From contig JAIRXX010000096.1 in NCBI GenBank assembly GCA_031268065.1, positions 1-8,477 on the forward strand: a stretch of DNA of 8,477 nucleotides. Reading direction: 5' to 3'. Positions within the stretch are counted from its first letter, which is position 1, and each line of letters starts with the position of its first letter. Below are positions 1 through 6,401 of the stretch, in pieces. The DNA is from Propionibacteriaceae bacterium. Its GTDB lineage: Bacteria > Actinomycetota > Actinomycetes > Propionibacteriales > Propionibacteriaceae. Position numbers and translations under genes: made by a program. The notes under the pieces were generated by a model. The model was not told the origin of the DNA, did no database searches, and saw only the letters and a program-made list of their open reading frames with translations.

Positions 1-1032
1 ATAGGAAAATCCCAGCAGAGCCGCCCAGATATAAAACGAGGTTACGCTGGCGCTGAGCAGGAATGGGACGAAGCTGAGCGCCAAAGTGCCTGACGCAACG
101 TAGACAAATGGCTTGCGCCGCCCCCATTTGTCTGACAATATGCCGGAGGCAATGGAGCTGGCCGTCCCGATAACTCCCAGGAATACCCCGAACAACGCCA
201 TAGCGGAGCCAGCCACCTCAGTGCTGGCGCCGATGTAATCCGTCAGCAGATATAGCTGGTACAGGAACAGCGAGTTGATGGCCAGCATGAAGAAGAACCT
301 GCCGATCAGCGCCAGATAGAGGTCGACGCTCTTCGGCGGGCGCATGGCGCGGAAGGCTTCGACAATGCCGCCGCCATTCTTTTCGACGGCGACTTGGCGG
401 TCTTTGGCCCCGAAAAACACCACCACACCGGCGATGGCGATTGGCCATGCCGCGATACGCAGGCCAGCCTGGGCATTGGCCAAGAGCGCGGCCACGATGA
501 ATCCGTTGAGCACCAGGGCGGCCATCTGCCCCATGCCCGCGATCATCGATGCCCGTGCCATCGCGTTCTTGGCGACCCGATCCGGCATGATCGCCGCCAA
601 CGGCGCGGTGAAAGCTGAAACCGCACTGGTGCCCACCAACCAAAAGACGAGCAAGACCGGGAAAGAGTCGGTGAAACTAATCGCCGCGATGCAGCTAGAC
701 GCCACCAATCCCCCGCCCAGAATCCAGGGGTTGCGCCGCCCAAAACGCGAGGTGGTGCGGTCGCTCAGTGCCCCGAACACAATGGAGCCGATCATCTGGG
801 TGAAAGAGCCTAGCAGCGAGATAATCGAATAGTTCGCCACCTTGGTCGCCGGATCCCATTCGGCAAGCATTTGTTGGATGAGGGTTTGGTTGACTGCGGT
901 GGTAACCAGGAAGCCCAAACTGCCCAGGAAGAGGAACGGGCTAACTTTGTGCAACGGGACCGCGAGTCCTCCAGTGGCAGTTTCGCCGCCATCGGACCCA
1001 GCTGCGCTGTGGGCTTCTATTTGATCTGACAT
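1..1032 (-). CDS. MFS transporter, GPH/sucrose-symporter-like, C-terminus cut by window edge
   Basis: This is an integral membrane secondary transporter. The reading frame is open from the ATG at 1032 to the window edge, giving 344 residues. About 90-100 residues are probably missing, judging from the usual 430-450 of such carriers. A short hydrophilic N-terminus (about residues 1-29) is followed by hydrophobic helices, the first at about 31-52. The MFS loop 2-3 motif is clear at residues 87-100 (GALSDRTTSRFGRR). A second copy, GILSDKWGRR, lies at 297-306 in loop 8-9. A polar central loop spans about 208-236. The DRTTSRFGRR form is typical of GPH-type and sucrose-symporter-like carriers, so a glycoside or related solute is plausible, but the substrate is not shown by sequence. 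AAGGAGA at 1041-1047, eight bases before the ATG, fixes the start. The gene lies 40 bases after the esterase gene on the same strand, so the two are probably co-transcribed. Direction of transport is unknown. Confidence 0.88.
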   Translation of the reverse strand, partial: MSDQIEAHSAAGSDGGETATGGLAVPLHKVSPFLFLGSLGFLVTTAVNQTLIQQMLAEWDPATKVANYSIISLLGSFTQMIGSIVFGALSDRTTSRFGRRNPWILGGGLVASSCIAAISFTDSFPVLLVFWLVGTSAVSAFTAPLAAIMPDRVAKNAMARASMIAGMGQMAALVLNGFIVAALLANAQAGLRIAAWPIAIAGVVVFFGAKDRQVAVEKNGGGIVEAFRAMRPPKSVDLYLALIGRFFFMLAINSLFLYQLYLLTDYIGASTEVAGSAMALFGVFLGVIGTASSIASGILSDKWGRRKPFVYVASGTLALSFVPFLLSASVTSFYIWAALLGFSY

Positions 1033-1040
1033 GGCTTGCG

Positions 1041-1047
1041 TCTCCTT
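1041..1047 (-). promoter_or_regulatory. Ribosome binding site of the MFS gene
   Basis: AAGGAGA on the minus strand lies eight bases upstream of the ATG at 1032. It is a strong Shine-Dalgarno match within the 40-base gap after the esterase stop codon. The MFS gene can therefore be translated independently from a shared transcript. Confidence 0.8.
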
Positions 1048-1072
1048 ACGCTTGTAGTTGTGCGCTCTGGCT

Positions 1073-2575
1073 TCACGCCATAGCCGAGGGTGGGACGGAT
1101 GGGTCGAAGATGTTTCGGGATTCGGTGTCGAAGCGCCGGAAGACGGCGTTATCCGCTTGGTACGCGGGCCAGGGCGCGGCGCCGGTCGCGGCGAAGGCGA
1201 GCCAAGCAGAACGCACCTCGTCGCTGAGACCGTCCGGGACATCCTCGCCGACAACCGCGCTTACACCTGGCTCGTTCATGGTGCCGAACGCGAATGGGAT
1301 TTCAAGGGCGTGGCAGGCGCCCAGGCGTCCCGCAAAGGCTGGCGATGGCCAGGCAAACTGGTACAGATAGCTCGGCTTTGCCCCGGCCCGGTTGCGCGTT
1401 TCGACCAGCTCCACCGAGGCGCGGCGGTACATGCAGTCGGTCATGAAGGCGTTCCACACCGATCCCCAATCGGTCTGTCCGGGACGGGCGCCGAAGGACT
1501 CCAAGTCCGCCGGGCTTAGCCCGCGCAGGGCAGCGAGCAATTCCACCGTCGGCTGGTCTATCGCGTCAGCCAGCCCCGACGGGATGGTGAACAGGTTGAA
1601 CTCGTCGGCGTTGTAGCCAATCAGCAACTCGATGTCATTTCCCATTCCAGCGCGGGCCGCCTCGATGGGACTGGTCGGCAACACTTCGCCATCCACCTGC
1701 GGCGCGAAGGGCAGGTAGATGATCGCCACCGAACCCCACTTTGCCGGGTCGGGATTGGCCAGCACAGACGCGGCCAAACCGGATGCGGCGGCAGCAAGTT
1801 CGTCCGCCGGCGCTGTGCGGAGTTTCCGCGCGAGGGCCATTTTGTCCGCAGGGTCAACGCCGCGGGCGAGGGCCAGCTGGCGGGCCACCACCACGGCGTC
1901 GGCGGGCGCAAGCACCGCGTTGGGGCTGGCCGACTGGACTATGGCGCGGTGGAACAACCCCTTGGCGGACGGTGCGGCGAGCAAGGCGCAGATCGCAACG
2001 GCGCCGGCTGACTGCCCCCACACCGTAACCCGCGCCGGGTCACCGCCAAAGGCGGCGATGTTGTCCCGCACCCATGCCAGCGCGGCGATCATGTCCCGCA
2101 ACCCCAGGTTGGGGGTGATGCCCGCGCCGGGTTCGCCCAACGGGCTAAAGCCATAAACGCCCAGGCGGTAATTTATCGTCACCACAACCGCGCCCTCAGC
2201 GGCCAGGTGGGAACCGTCGTACCACGAAAAGGCGTTGGAACCGGCGATGAACGAGCCACCGTGAATGTAGACCATCACCGGACGGCTGCCGCTGAGGTCG
2301 GCGGTGAAGACGTTGAGGTTGAGATAGCCGCCCGGCCCAGGCGGGATGATGGCCGCCGGGACGATGGGGTCGTTATCGGGCGGCTGGGGCGCGCTGGGAC
2401 CGTAACTCTGCGCCAAGAGCGGCTTTGCCCAGGCGGGAGCGGCGGCGGGGGGCGCGTAGGGATTGTCGGTCGGATCAGATTGATAGGGGATGCCCAGGAA
2501 AGCCAGGGTCTGGTTGGGCTTGACCAGACCGCAGACCTCGCCGGAACTGATTCGAGTTGTGGGGTTTGTTCCCAT
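1073..2575 (-). CDS. Type-B carboxylesterase (alpha/beta hydrolase), cytosolic
   Basis: This enzyme hydrolyses carboxylic esters through a Ser-Glu-His triad. In the 500-residue product the oxyanion-hole HGGSF is at residues 105-109. The type-B nucleophile signature FGGDPARVTVWGQSAG (176-191) places the serine at 189. The likely acid is Glu325 in GYNADEF, and the histidine is His422 in GACHALEIPFAFG. Order, spacing and length fit bacterial p-nitrobenzyl-esterase-like family members. The frame is open 23 codons further upstream to 2644, but that extension runs through the operator region. GGAGGT eight bases before the ATG at 2575 decides for the shorter form. No signal peptide is visible, so the enzyme should act in the cytosol. 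It precedes the MFS gene in one probable operon and is divergent from tetR, suggesting hydrolysis of an imported ester. The natural substrate cannot be told. Detoxification of an ester drug is an alternative. Confidence 0.93.
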   Translation of the reverse strand: MGTNPTTRISSGEVCGLVKPNQTLAFLGIPYQSDPTDNPYAPPAAAPAWAKPLLAQSYGPSAPQPPDNDPIVPAAIIPPGPGGYLNLNVFTADLSGSRPVMVYIHGGSFIAGSNAFSWYDGSHLAAEGAVVVTINYRLGVYGFSPLGEPGAGITPNLGLRDMIAALAWVRDNIAAFGGDPARVTVWGQSAGAVAICALLAAPSAKGLFHRAIVQSASPNAVLAPADAVVVARQLALARGVDPADKMALARKLRTAPADELAAAASGLAASVLANPDPAKWGSVAIIYLPFAPQVDGEVLPTSPIEAARAGMGNDIELLIGYNADEFNLFTIPSGLADAIDQPTVELLAALRGLSPADLESFGARPGQTDWGSVWNAFMTDCMYRRASVELVETRNRAGAKPSYLYQFAWPSPAFAGRLGACHALEIPFAFGTMNEPGVSAVVGEDVPDGLSDEVRSAWLAFAATGAAPWPAYQADNAVFRRFDTESRNIFDPSVPPSAMA

Positions 2576-2583
2576 GACTTTGG

Positions 2584-2589
2584 ACCTCC
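2584..2589 (-). promoter_or_regulatory. Ribosome binding site of the esterase gene
   Basis: GGAGGT on the minus strand, eight bases before the ATG at 2575, is a near-perfect Shine-Dalgarno sequence. It shows that the upstream in-frame start at 2644, which lies inside the palindromic operator, is not used. Confidence 0.85.
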
Positions 2590-2628
2590 GCTTTGAGGAA
2601 GTGGACCGGCTTTGGCCCACGCTGATAA

Positions 2629-2662
2629 TTGCAGCGTAATGCAATTTTGCATGTTAATGCAA
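2629..2662. promoter_or_regulatory. Tandem palindromic operator, probable TetR binding sites
   Basis: Two 16-bp inverted repeats of the form TTGCA-N6-TGCAA lie at 2629-2644 (TTGCAGCGTAATGCAA) and 2647-2662 (TTGCATGTTAATGCAA), separated by TT. They are identical at 13 of 16 positions and repeat on an 18-bp period. Two further dyads are nested across them: ATGCAA-TT-TTGCAT centred between the two sites (2639-2652), and ATGC-AA-GCAT at 2657-2666. The pair sits in the divergent esterase/tetR intergenic region, 54 bases upstream of the esterase start. That places it over the likely esterase promoter. TetR proteins bind such palindromes as dimers, sometimes two dimers per operator. Assignment to the neighbouring TetR is inferred from position and symmetry. 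Confidence 0.75.
2633..2638 (-). promoter_or_regulatory. Weak candidate -10 element for the esterase operon
   Basis: On the minus strand TACGCT fits the actinobacterial TANNNT pattern. TTGCAT at 2657-2662 stands 18 bases upstream as a poor -35. Both fall inside the tandem palindromes, so a bound repressor would block them. The matches to consensus are modest, and other positions in this AT-richer patch are possible. Confidence 0.3.
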
Positions 2663-2733
2663 GCATCCTGGCTCGATCTGAGACGGCCCCGAGACACCAC
2701 CCGGCCAGGAGGGCCAAGAGGGGAATCTGCAAG

Positions 2734-2739
2734 TAGAGT
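2734..2739 (+). promoter_or_regulatory. Candidate -10 element for a leaderless tetR transcript
   Basis: TAGAGT matches TANNNT and ends seven bases before the GTG at 2747, the distance expected if transcription starts at or next to the start codon. No convincing -35 is seen, which is common in actinobacteria. The GTG has no Shine-Dalgarno at a working distance. AGGAGGG at 2707-2713 is about 33 bases too far upstream and precedes no in-frame start. Confidence 0.4.
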
Positions 2740-2746
2740 TACTCAG

Positions 2747-3367
2747 GTGGCCAAATCCTTGCGCGAACGGAACAAGACACGCACCAGACGGGCGATCATC
2801 CGCGCCGGACTGCGATTGATCGCCGAACGGGGTTTTGACGGTGCCACCATCCCCCTGATAGCAGCCGAGGCAGAGGTTTCGCCACGCACTGTCAGCTACT
2901 ATTTCCCGGTCAAGGCAGACATCGCGATGGGGCCGATTAGCATCATCATCGACCGGTTGGAGGCGACATTGGCTTCCCGCGCACCGGAAACTTCCGCCCT
3001 GGAAGCGGTTGCCACCTGGCTGGCAGACGAGGTTGCCATCGGCGACGAAACCGGGGATGACCTGGTGCGCAGGGCAGTCTCGCGTGAACCGCTGCTCCAG
3101 GCACGCCAGCAGGAACACTTAGCGCGGGCCAGGGCATTGGTTACCAAGGCGCTGGCCACCGATTTCGCCCAGCCGCCCACCGCCCTTGAGCCGCGCGTCG
3201 CGGGTGCTGCCACCATCGCCGTGGTGCTTGAGTTGTGGGGCGAAGAACACATCGGGGCCGCCGCCGATTTCCTACCCCGCGCCCTAGCCGCGTTGGCTGC
3301 GGCCAACGAGTCACTCGATGCCAGCGGACCCCGGTCGTTTCAGCGCAAGGCCACTCCAGAAAGCTGA
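2747..3367 (+). CDS. TetR/AcrR-family transcriptional regulator
   Basis: This is a one-component regulator that probably represses the divergent esterase-MFS operon until a ligand binds. With the GTG at 2747 as start the product has 206 residues, the usual length. The N-terminal TetR domain spans about residues 10-57. It includes the helix RTRRAIIRAGLRLIAERGF, the helix-turn-helix around residues 33-52, and the characteristic VSPRTVSYYFPVK (44-56). The remainder is an all-helical ligand and dimerisation domain. Its style recalls actinobacterial MftR-like regulators, but I cannot assign a ligand. The frame stays open upstream to an ATG at 2612, but those 45 codons cross the operator palindromes and do not resemble TetR sequence. 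GTG 2747 (or TTG 2759) is preferred. The start is uncertain because no Shine-Dalgarno is present, and a leaderless mRNA is possible. The gene ends at a shared terminator facing the M23 gene. Confidence 0.88.
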   Translation: MAKSLRERNKTRTRRAIIRAGLRLIAERGFDGATIPLIAAEAEVSPRTVSYYFPVKADIAMGPISIIIDRLEATLASRAPETSALEAVATWLADEVAIGDETGDDLVRRAVSREPLLQARQQEHLARARALVTKALATDFAQPPTALEPRVAGAATIAVVLELWGEEHIGAAADFLPRALAALAAANESLDASGPRSFQRKATPES

Positions 3368-3374
3368 AGGGAAG

Positions 3375-3390
3375 CCCGCCGGCTGGCGGG
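3375..3390. terminator. Bidirectional hairpin terminator between convergent genes
   Basis: CCCGCC-GGCT-GGCGGG forms a six-base-pair all-GC stem with a four-base loop. It sits in the 32-base gap between the convergent tetR and M23 peptidase stops. On the minus strand it is followed by CTTCCCTTC, a pyrimidine-rich run. On the plus strand by TGAGCCTTGT. Neither side has a classical T-tract, which is usual for GC-rich actinobacteria. Confidence 0.65.
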
Positions 3391-3399
3391 TGAGCCTTG

Positions 3400-4644
3400 T
3401 CACAGGAATTGCATCGGGTTTACCCGTGCGCCGCCGTAGTAAATCTGCAAGTGCAGATGGCAACCTGTGGACAGGCCGGTGGTCCCCACGTATCCAACGA
3501 CTTGGCCCTGGGAAACTTGCTGTCCCACCTTGACGATGATCTTCGACTGGTGCGCGTAGCCCGACGAAATTGACTTGCCCTTGTAGGTGCCGTAGCTGAT
3601 GATCGTGTAATTGCCCAGGCCGTTGGACGATCTGGTCGGGAGGGTCGAGGTCACCTTGCCGTCGGCCATCGCAAACAGCGGCGCCCCACAGGGTGCTCCG
3701 AAGTCTTGGCCCCAGTGCATCCGGTTGTAGTGCAGGATCGGGTGGTAGCGCATACCGAATGGGGAGCCGGGTTTGGCGTTCACCGGATAGACGAATCCGG
3801 TGGCGGTCATCGTCGTTCCAGACGCCTTGTCTTTCGCCGCCTGCTCGGCTATCTTCCGCATGATCTCGGCCTCTTTGGCCTGCTGCTTCTGATATTCCTT
3901 CTTGCTGACCTCTAGCTCGTCCTGCGCGGCCTCTTTGGCTTTCTGGTTCGCGGCCACGAGCTGCTGCACCCGGCTGGCCTGAGCGGCGGCGTCATCAGTC
4001 AGCGACTTGATCTTGGCTACCTGCTCTTTGGCGGCAAGGTTTCGAGCGGCCACCTCTGCCTCAGCTTTGGCCAAGACGTCTTTGGTGATCGACAGCCTCG
4101 TCTCAAGCTCTTCAAGCCGGGTCAATTCGGCTGCCGTGGTGTTGAAAATGGTGCTGGCCCACTGCAACTGGTTGGAGATTTCCGACGCGCTATCGGCGGA
4201 GAAGACCAATCCGTAGCCGATTAAGTCGCTGCGGCGCTGATACTCGCTGCGAGCGGCGAGGGTGATCAGCAATTTCTGGCCGTCAACTTCTTCTCCAGCG
4301 GCGATGACTTGCTCTTTGGCGATCGAGACTGCGACCTTGGCTTTCTCCAATTCAGCCTTGATCTGCTCGTGCTCCGCCTTCGCGTCAGCGAGTTGGCCCT
4401 TCAGGTGGGTCAGTTTCGCCTGGGCCTGCTTAAGGTCGTCCTGTGAGTCTTGCAGCGCAACGGTTGCCCGCTTGACCTCTTTCTCGTTGTCCTTGACCTG
4501 GTTGGAGGCGCTGACCAGTTCTTTGCGCACTTTGTCCCGCGCGTCGCTGAGATCGTCGGCGGAACTCATCGGCACGACACCCACGCAAAGCAGCAGGGTG
4601 ACCAACCCGATCAGCCGTCGCCGTAAACCGTTATTCGCTATCAT
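3400..4644 (-). CDS. Secreted coiled-coil M23 (LytM) peptidase, probable FtsEX-controlled wall hydrolase
   Basis: This is a predicted zinc endopeptidase that cleaves peptidoglycan peptides outside the membrane. The 414-residue product has an N-terminal signal sequence: an RRR region at 8-10, a hydrophobic core at 11-25, and probable cleavage after SSA at 29. A long charged coiled coil covers about 30-125 and 170-275, broken by a less charged stretch (about 126-168). The M23 domain occupies about 284-414. Zinc ligands are H310 and D314 (HWGQD) and H398. Catalytic histidines are H365 (YAH) and H396 (CHLH). All are present, so unlike the degenerate activator EnvC this should be an active enzyme. 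C319 and C395 could form a disulfide near the active site. AAGGGG five bases before the ATG fixes the start. The gene is 13 bases after ftsX, so it is almost certainly in that operon. The partnership with FtsEX is inferred from context and from PcsB, CwlO and RipC precedents. Confidence 0.92.
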   Translation of the reverse strand: MIANNGLRRRLIGLVTLLLCVGVVPMSSADDLSDARDKVRKELVSASNQVKDNEKEVKRATVALQDSQDDLKQAQAKLTHLKGQLADAKAEHEQIKAELEKAKVAVSIAKEQVIAAGEEVDGQKLLITLAARSEYQRRSDLIGYGLVFSADSASEISNQLQWASTIFNTTAAELTRLEELETRLSITKDVLAKAEAEVAARNLAAKEQVAKIKSLTDDAAAQASRVQQLVAANQKAKEAAQDELEVSKKEYQKQQAKEAEIMRKIAEQAAKDKASGTTMTATGFVYPVNAKPGSPFGMRYHPILHYNRMHWGQDFGAPCGAPLFAMADGKVTSTLPTRSSNGLGNYTIISYGTYKGKSISSGYAHQSKIIVKVGQQVSQGQVVGYVGTTGLSTGCHLHLQIYYGGARVNPMQFL

Positions 4645-4657
4645 CGCCGCCCCTTGC

Positions 4658-5557
4658 TCATACCCGGAGAAATCTGCGTGTGGCTACCAGTGTTGGAATC
4701 ACAGACAGCACTACCGCCACTAAACCTAATATCAAAGATGCCGATTGCACATGGGAAAGGTCGATCCAATCCCCACCGATCTCAACCTTGGCTTTACCCC
4801 TGATCACCACTTCTTCCAACGCCACCAAGGTGCTGCAGGCCAGCAGCGCACCCAAGATCGCCGAGATCAAAGCCTCCATCAGGAACGGCAGCAAGATGTA
4901 CCAATTTGAGGCGCCCACCAGGCGCATGATTCCCAATTCCCGCCGTCGGTTGAACGCCGCCATGCGAATGGTGTTGCCGATCTGCAGCGCGGCGGCGATG
5001 AGCAGGATGGCAGAGGCCCCGATGGTCGCCCATCTGGCCATGTTGAGCCAGGCGAAGATGGAATCGAGGTAGGTGTGCAGGTCTTGCACCGTCTCCACCC
5101 CCTTCATATGGGCGACAGCGGAGACCACCCCCTGATACTCCTCGGGGTTTATCAGCTTCACCCGGAACGAGTCCTGCATGTCGTCCTCGGTCAGCGTCGC
5201 CAGCACCGGCGAGTCCGCGTAATACTGGCGGAAGTCCTCGTACGCCTCGGCCTTGGTCTCGTAATACACCATCTCCACCTCGGGGTTGCCCTCCAAAGTG
5301 GCCCTGATTTCATCCTTCTGCGCCTGGGTCGCCTCTGAACCTTGCTCGCAATTTGAAGCCTTGGAAGTCTTCACGCACATGAAGACGCTGATTTCGATCT
5401 TGTCGTACCAGCGCCCCTTGGTGAGTTCCACCTGCTCGGCGGCCAGCAGGCCGACGCCGAACAGCGCGAGCGACACCCACATTGTGATGACCACCGCGAC
5501 GGTCATCGAGGCGTTGCGGCGGATGCCCGAAAACGCCTCCCGGAATACGTGCCGCAT
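4658..5557 (-). CDS. ftsX: Cell division protein FtsX (ABC permease-like membrane subunit)
   Basis: FtsX is the membrane subunit of FtsEX. It passes ATP-driven conformational signals to an extracytoplasmic wall hydrolase. The 299-residue product has the expected layout. A cytoplasmic N-terminus ([15 protein letters not shown]) leads into TM1 at about 19-40. The extracellular domain is at 41-172, TM2 at about 173-196, TM3 at 221-248 and TM4 at 272-292. The conserved cytoplasmic loop RRRELGIMRLVGASNWY is at 204-220. The extracellular domain carries two cysteines (C61, C70) that may pair. The gene starts in ATGATG overlapping the ftsE stop. The second ATG (5557) is preferred because AGGGGGAG, which ends just before the first ATG, is better spaced for it. 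The first ATG at 5560 gives one extra Met. An open frame upstream to 5602 lies inside ftsE and is unlikely to be used. Translation is probably coupled to ftsE. Confidence 0.95.
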   Translation of the reverse strand: MRHVFREAFSGIRRNASMTVAVVITMWVSLALFGVGLLAAEQVELTKGRWYDKIEISVFMCVKTSKASNCEQGSEATQAQKDEIRATLEGNPEVEMVYYETKAEAYEDFRQYYADSPVLATLTEDDMQDSFRVKLINPEEYQGVVSAVAHMKGVETVQDLHTYLDSIFAWLNMARWATIGASAILLIAAALQIGNTIRMAAFNRRRELGIMRLVGASNWYILLPFLMEALISAILGALLACSTLVALEEVVIRGKAKVEIGGDWIDLSHVQSASLILGLVAVVLSVIPTLVATRRFLRV

Positions 5558-6291
5558 CATCTCCCCCTGAGCTGGTCGCGCCCCGGACCGGAATAGTCCC
5601 AAGACTGGCCGTAGCCGTAAACGCCCTTGGTCTGGTCGCGGACCACGTTTCCGCTGGCCAATTCGATCACCCGCTTGCGCATCTGGTCCACGATATTGGC
5701 ATCGTGGGTGGCCATGATGACGGTGGTGTCGGCCTTGTTGATCCGGTCGAGCAATTTCATAATTCCCACGCTGGTGGCCGGATCGAGATTTCCGGTCGGC
5801 TCGTCGGCGATCAGGATTTGCGGCCTGTTGACGAATGCCCTGGCGATAGCCACTCGCTGCTGTTCGCCGCCGGACAATTCCTCCGGCAGCCGGTCCCCTT
5901 TGCCGGTCAAGTCGACCAATTCCAACGTCTCGGGCACCACCCGTTTGATCAAAGCGTTCGGCTTGCCGATGACTTGCAACGCAAACGCCACATTCTCATG
6001 GACGGTCTTGCCCGGCAGCAGCCTGAAGTCTTGGAACACCGTCCCGATGCGGCGGCGCAGGGCTGGAACTTTCCAAGAGTGCATCTTGGTGAGATCCTTG
6101 CCGGCAACGTACAGCCGACCAGCGGTGGGCAGGTACTCGCGCAAGATGAGCCGCATGAAGGTCGACTTGCCAGACCCCGACGGGCCAACTAAGAAGGCGA
6201 ATTCACCCTTCTCGATCTCCACGTTGACATGGCTGAGAGCGGCGCGCTTCTGACCCGGATAGGTCTTTGAAACGTCTTCAAATCTAATCAC
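5557..6291 (-). CDS. ftsE: Cell division ATP-binding protein FtsE
   Basis: FtsE is the cytoplasmic ATPase of the FtsEX complex, acting at the division site or lateral wall with FtsX. The 244-residue product has every ABC motif: Walker [10 protein letters not shown] (36-44), Q-loop Q87 in FQDFRLLP, signature LSGGEQQR (139-146), Walker B ILIADE (159-164) followed by PTGNLD, and H-loop H196 in [12 protein letters not shown] is characteristic of FtsE. A tail of about 25 residues (220-244), rich in Gly, Tyr, Asp and Arg, follows the core, as in other actinobacterial FtsE proteins. The start is a GTG at 6291, giving the canonical N-terminus (V/M)[11 protein letters not shown]. Its Shine-Dalgarno (AGGT, about six bases upstream) is weak. 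The stop TGA overlaps the ftsX start. It is probably expressed from the 110-base gap upstream or by read-through from prfB. Confidence 0.96.
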   Translation of the reverse strand: MIRFEDVSKTYPGQKRAALSHVNVEIEKGEFAFLVGPSGSGKSTFMRLILREYLPTAGRLYVAGKDLTKMHSWKVPALRRRIGTVFQDFRLLPGKTVHENVAFALQVIGKPNALIKRVVPETLELVDLTGKGDRLPEELSGGEQQRVAIARAFVNRPQILIADEPTGNLDPATSVGIMKLLDRINKADTTVIMATHDANIVDQMRKRVIELASGNVVRDQTKGVYGYGQSWDYSGPGRDQLRGR

Positions 6292-6329
6292 GGCTACCTG
6301 CTGGCCGGTGTAGGCAATGGGGAAGTTTT

Positions 6330-6346
6330 CCTGAGAAAATCTCAGG
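6330..6346. other. Perfect 7-bp dyad in the prfB-ftsE gap
   Basis: CCTGAGA-AAA-TCTCAGG is a perfect inverted repeat with seven-base arms and a three-base centre. Its nearest edge lies 38 bases upstream of the ftsE GTG. No T-run follows on either strand (AAAACTT on the minus strand), so it does not look like an intrinsic terminator. It could be a protein operator or a hairpin in the ftsE leader. Nothing in the sequence identifies its binder. Confidence 0.5.
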
Positions 6347-6371
6347 CCGACCAGTTACGAGTGTATGCCAA

Positions 6372-6388
6372 CAGCCCGATAATGGCTG
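6372..6388 (-). terminator. Weak hairpin just after prfB, possible partial terminator
   Basis: CAGCC and GGCTG arms of five bases surround a seven-base loop, 13 bases after the prfB stop. There is no T-tract. At most it would attenuate read-through from prfB into ftsEX. It may also be a chance dyad. Confidence 0.25.
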
Positions 6389-6401
6389 GAGAAACGCCGT
6401 G

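Noticed and set aside
344..832. A plus-strand open frame opposite the MFS gene
   Set aside because: The minus strand holds two MFS loop motifs and regular hydrophobic helices in one uninterrupted frame. The plus-strand product has no recognisable domain.
2576..2644. 23-codon N-terminal extension of the esterase
   Set aside because: The strong GGAGGT before the ATG at 2575 and the overlap with the operator argue against it. The extension is Ser/Arg/Lys-rich and not a signal peptide.
2703..2715. GGCC-AGGAG-GGCC as a regulatory hairpin in the tetR leader
   Set aside because: The arms are only four bases and self-palindromic, expected by chance in GC-rich DNA. The embedded AGGAGGG has no start codon at a working distance.
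2612..2746. N-terminal extension of the TetR gene from the ATG at 2612
   Set aside because: It runs through the tandem palindromes and the divergent promoter, lacks a Shine-Dalgarno sequence and has no TetR-like sequence. The family normally starts close to the first helix.
4583..4587. Lipobox (lipoprotein signal) in the M23 protein at Cys20
   Set aside because: The residues before the cysteine are LLL, lacking the small residues a lipobox needs. A standard signal peptidase I site after residue 29 fits better.
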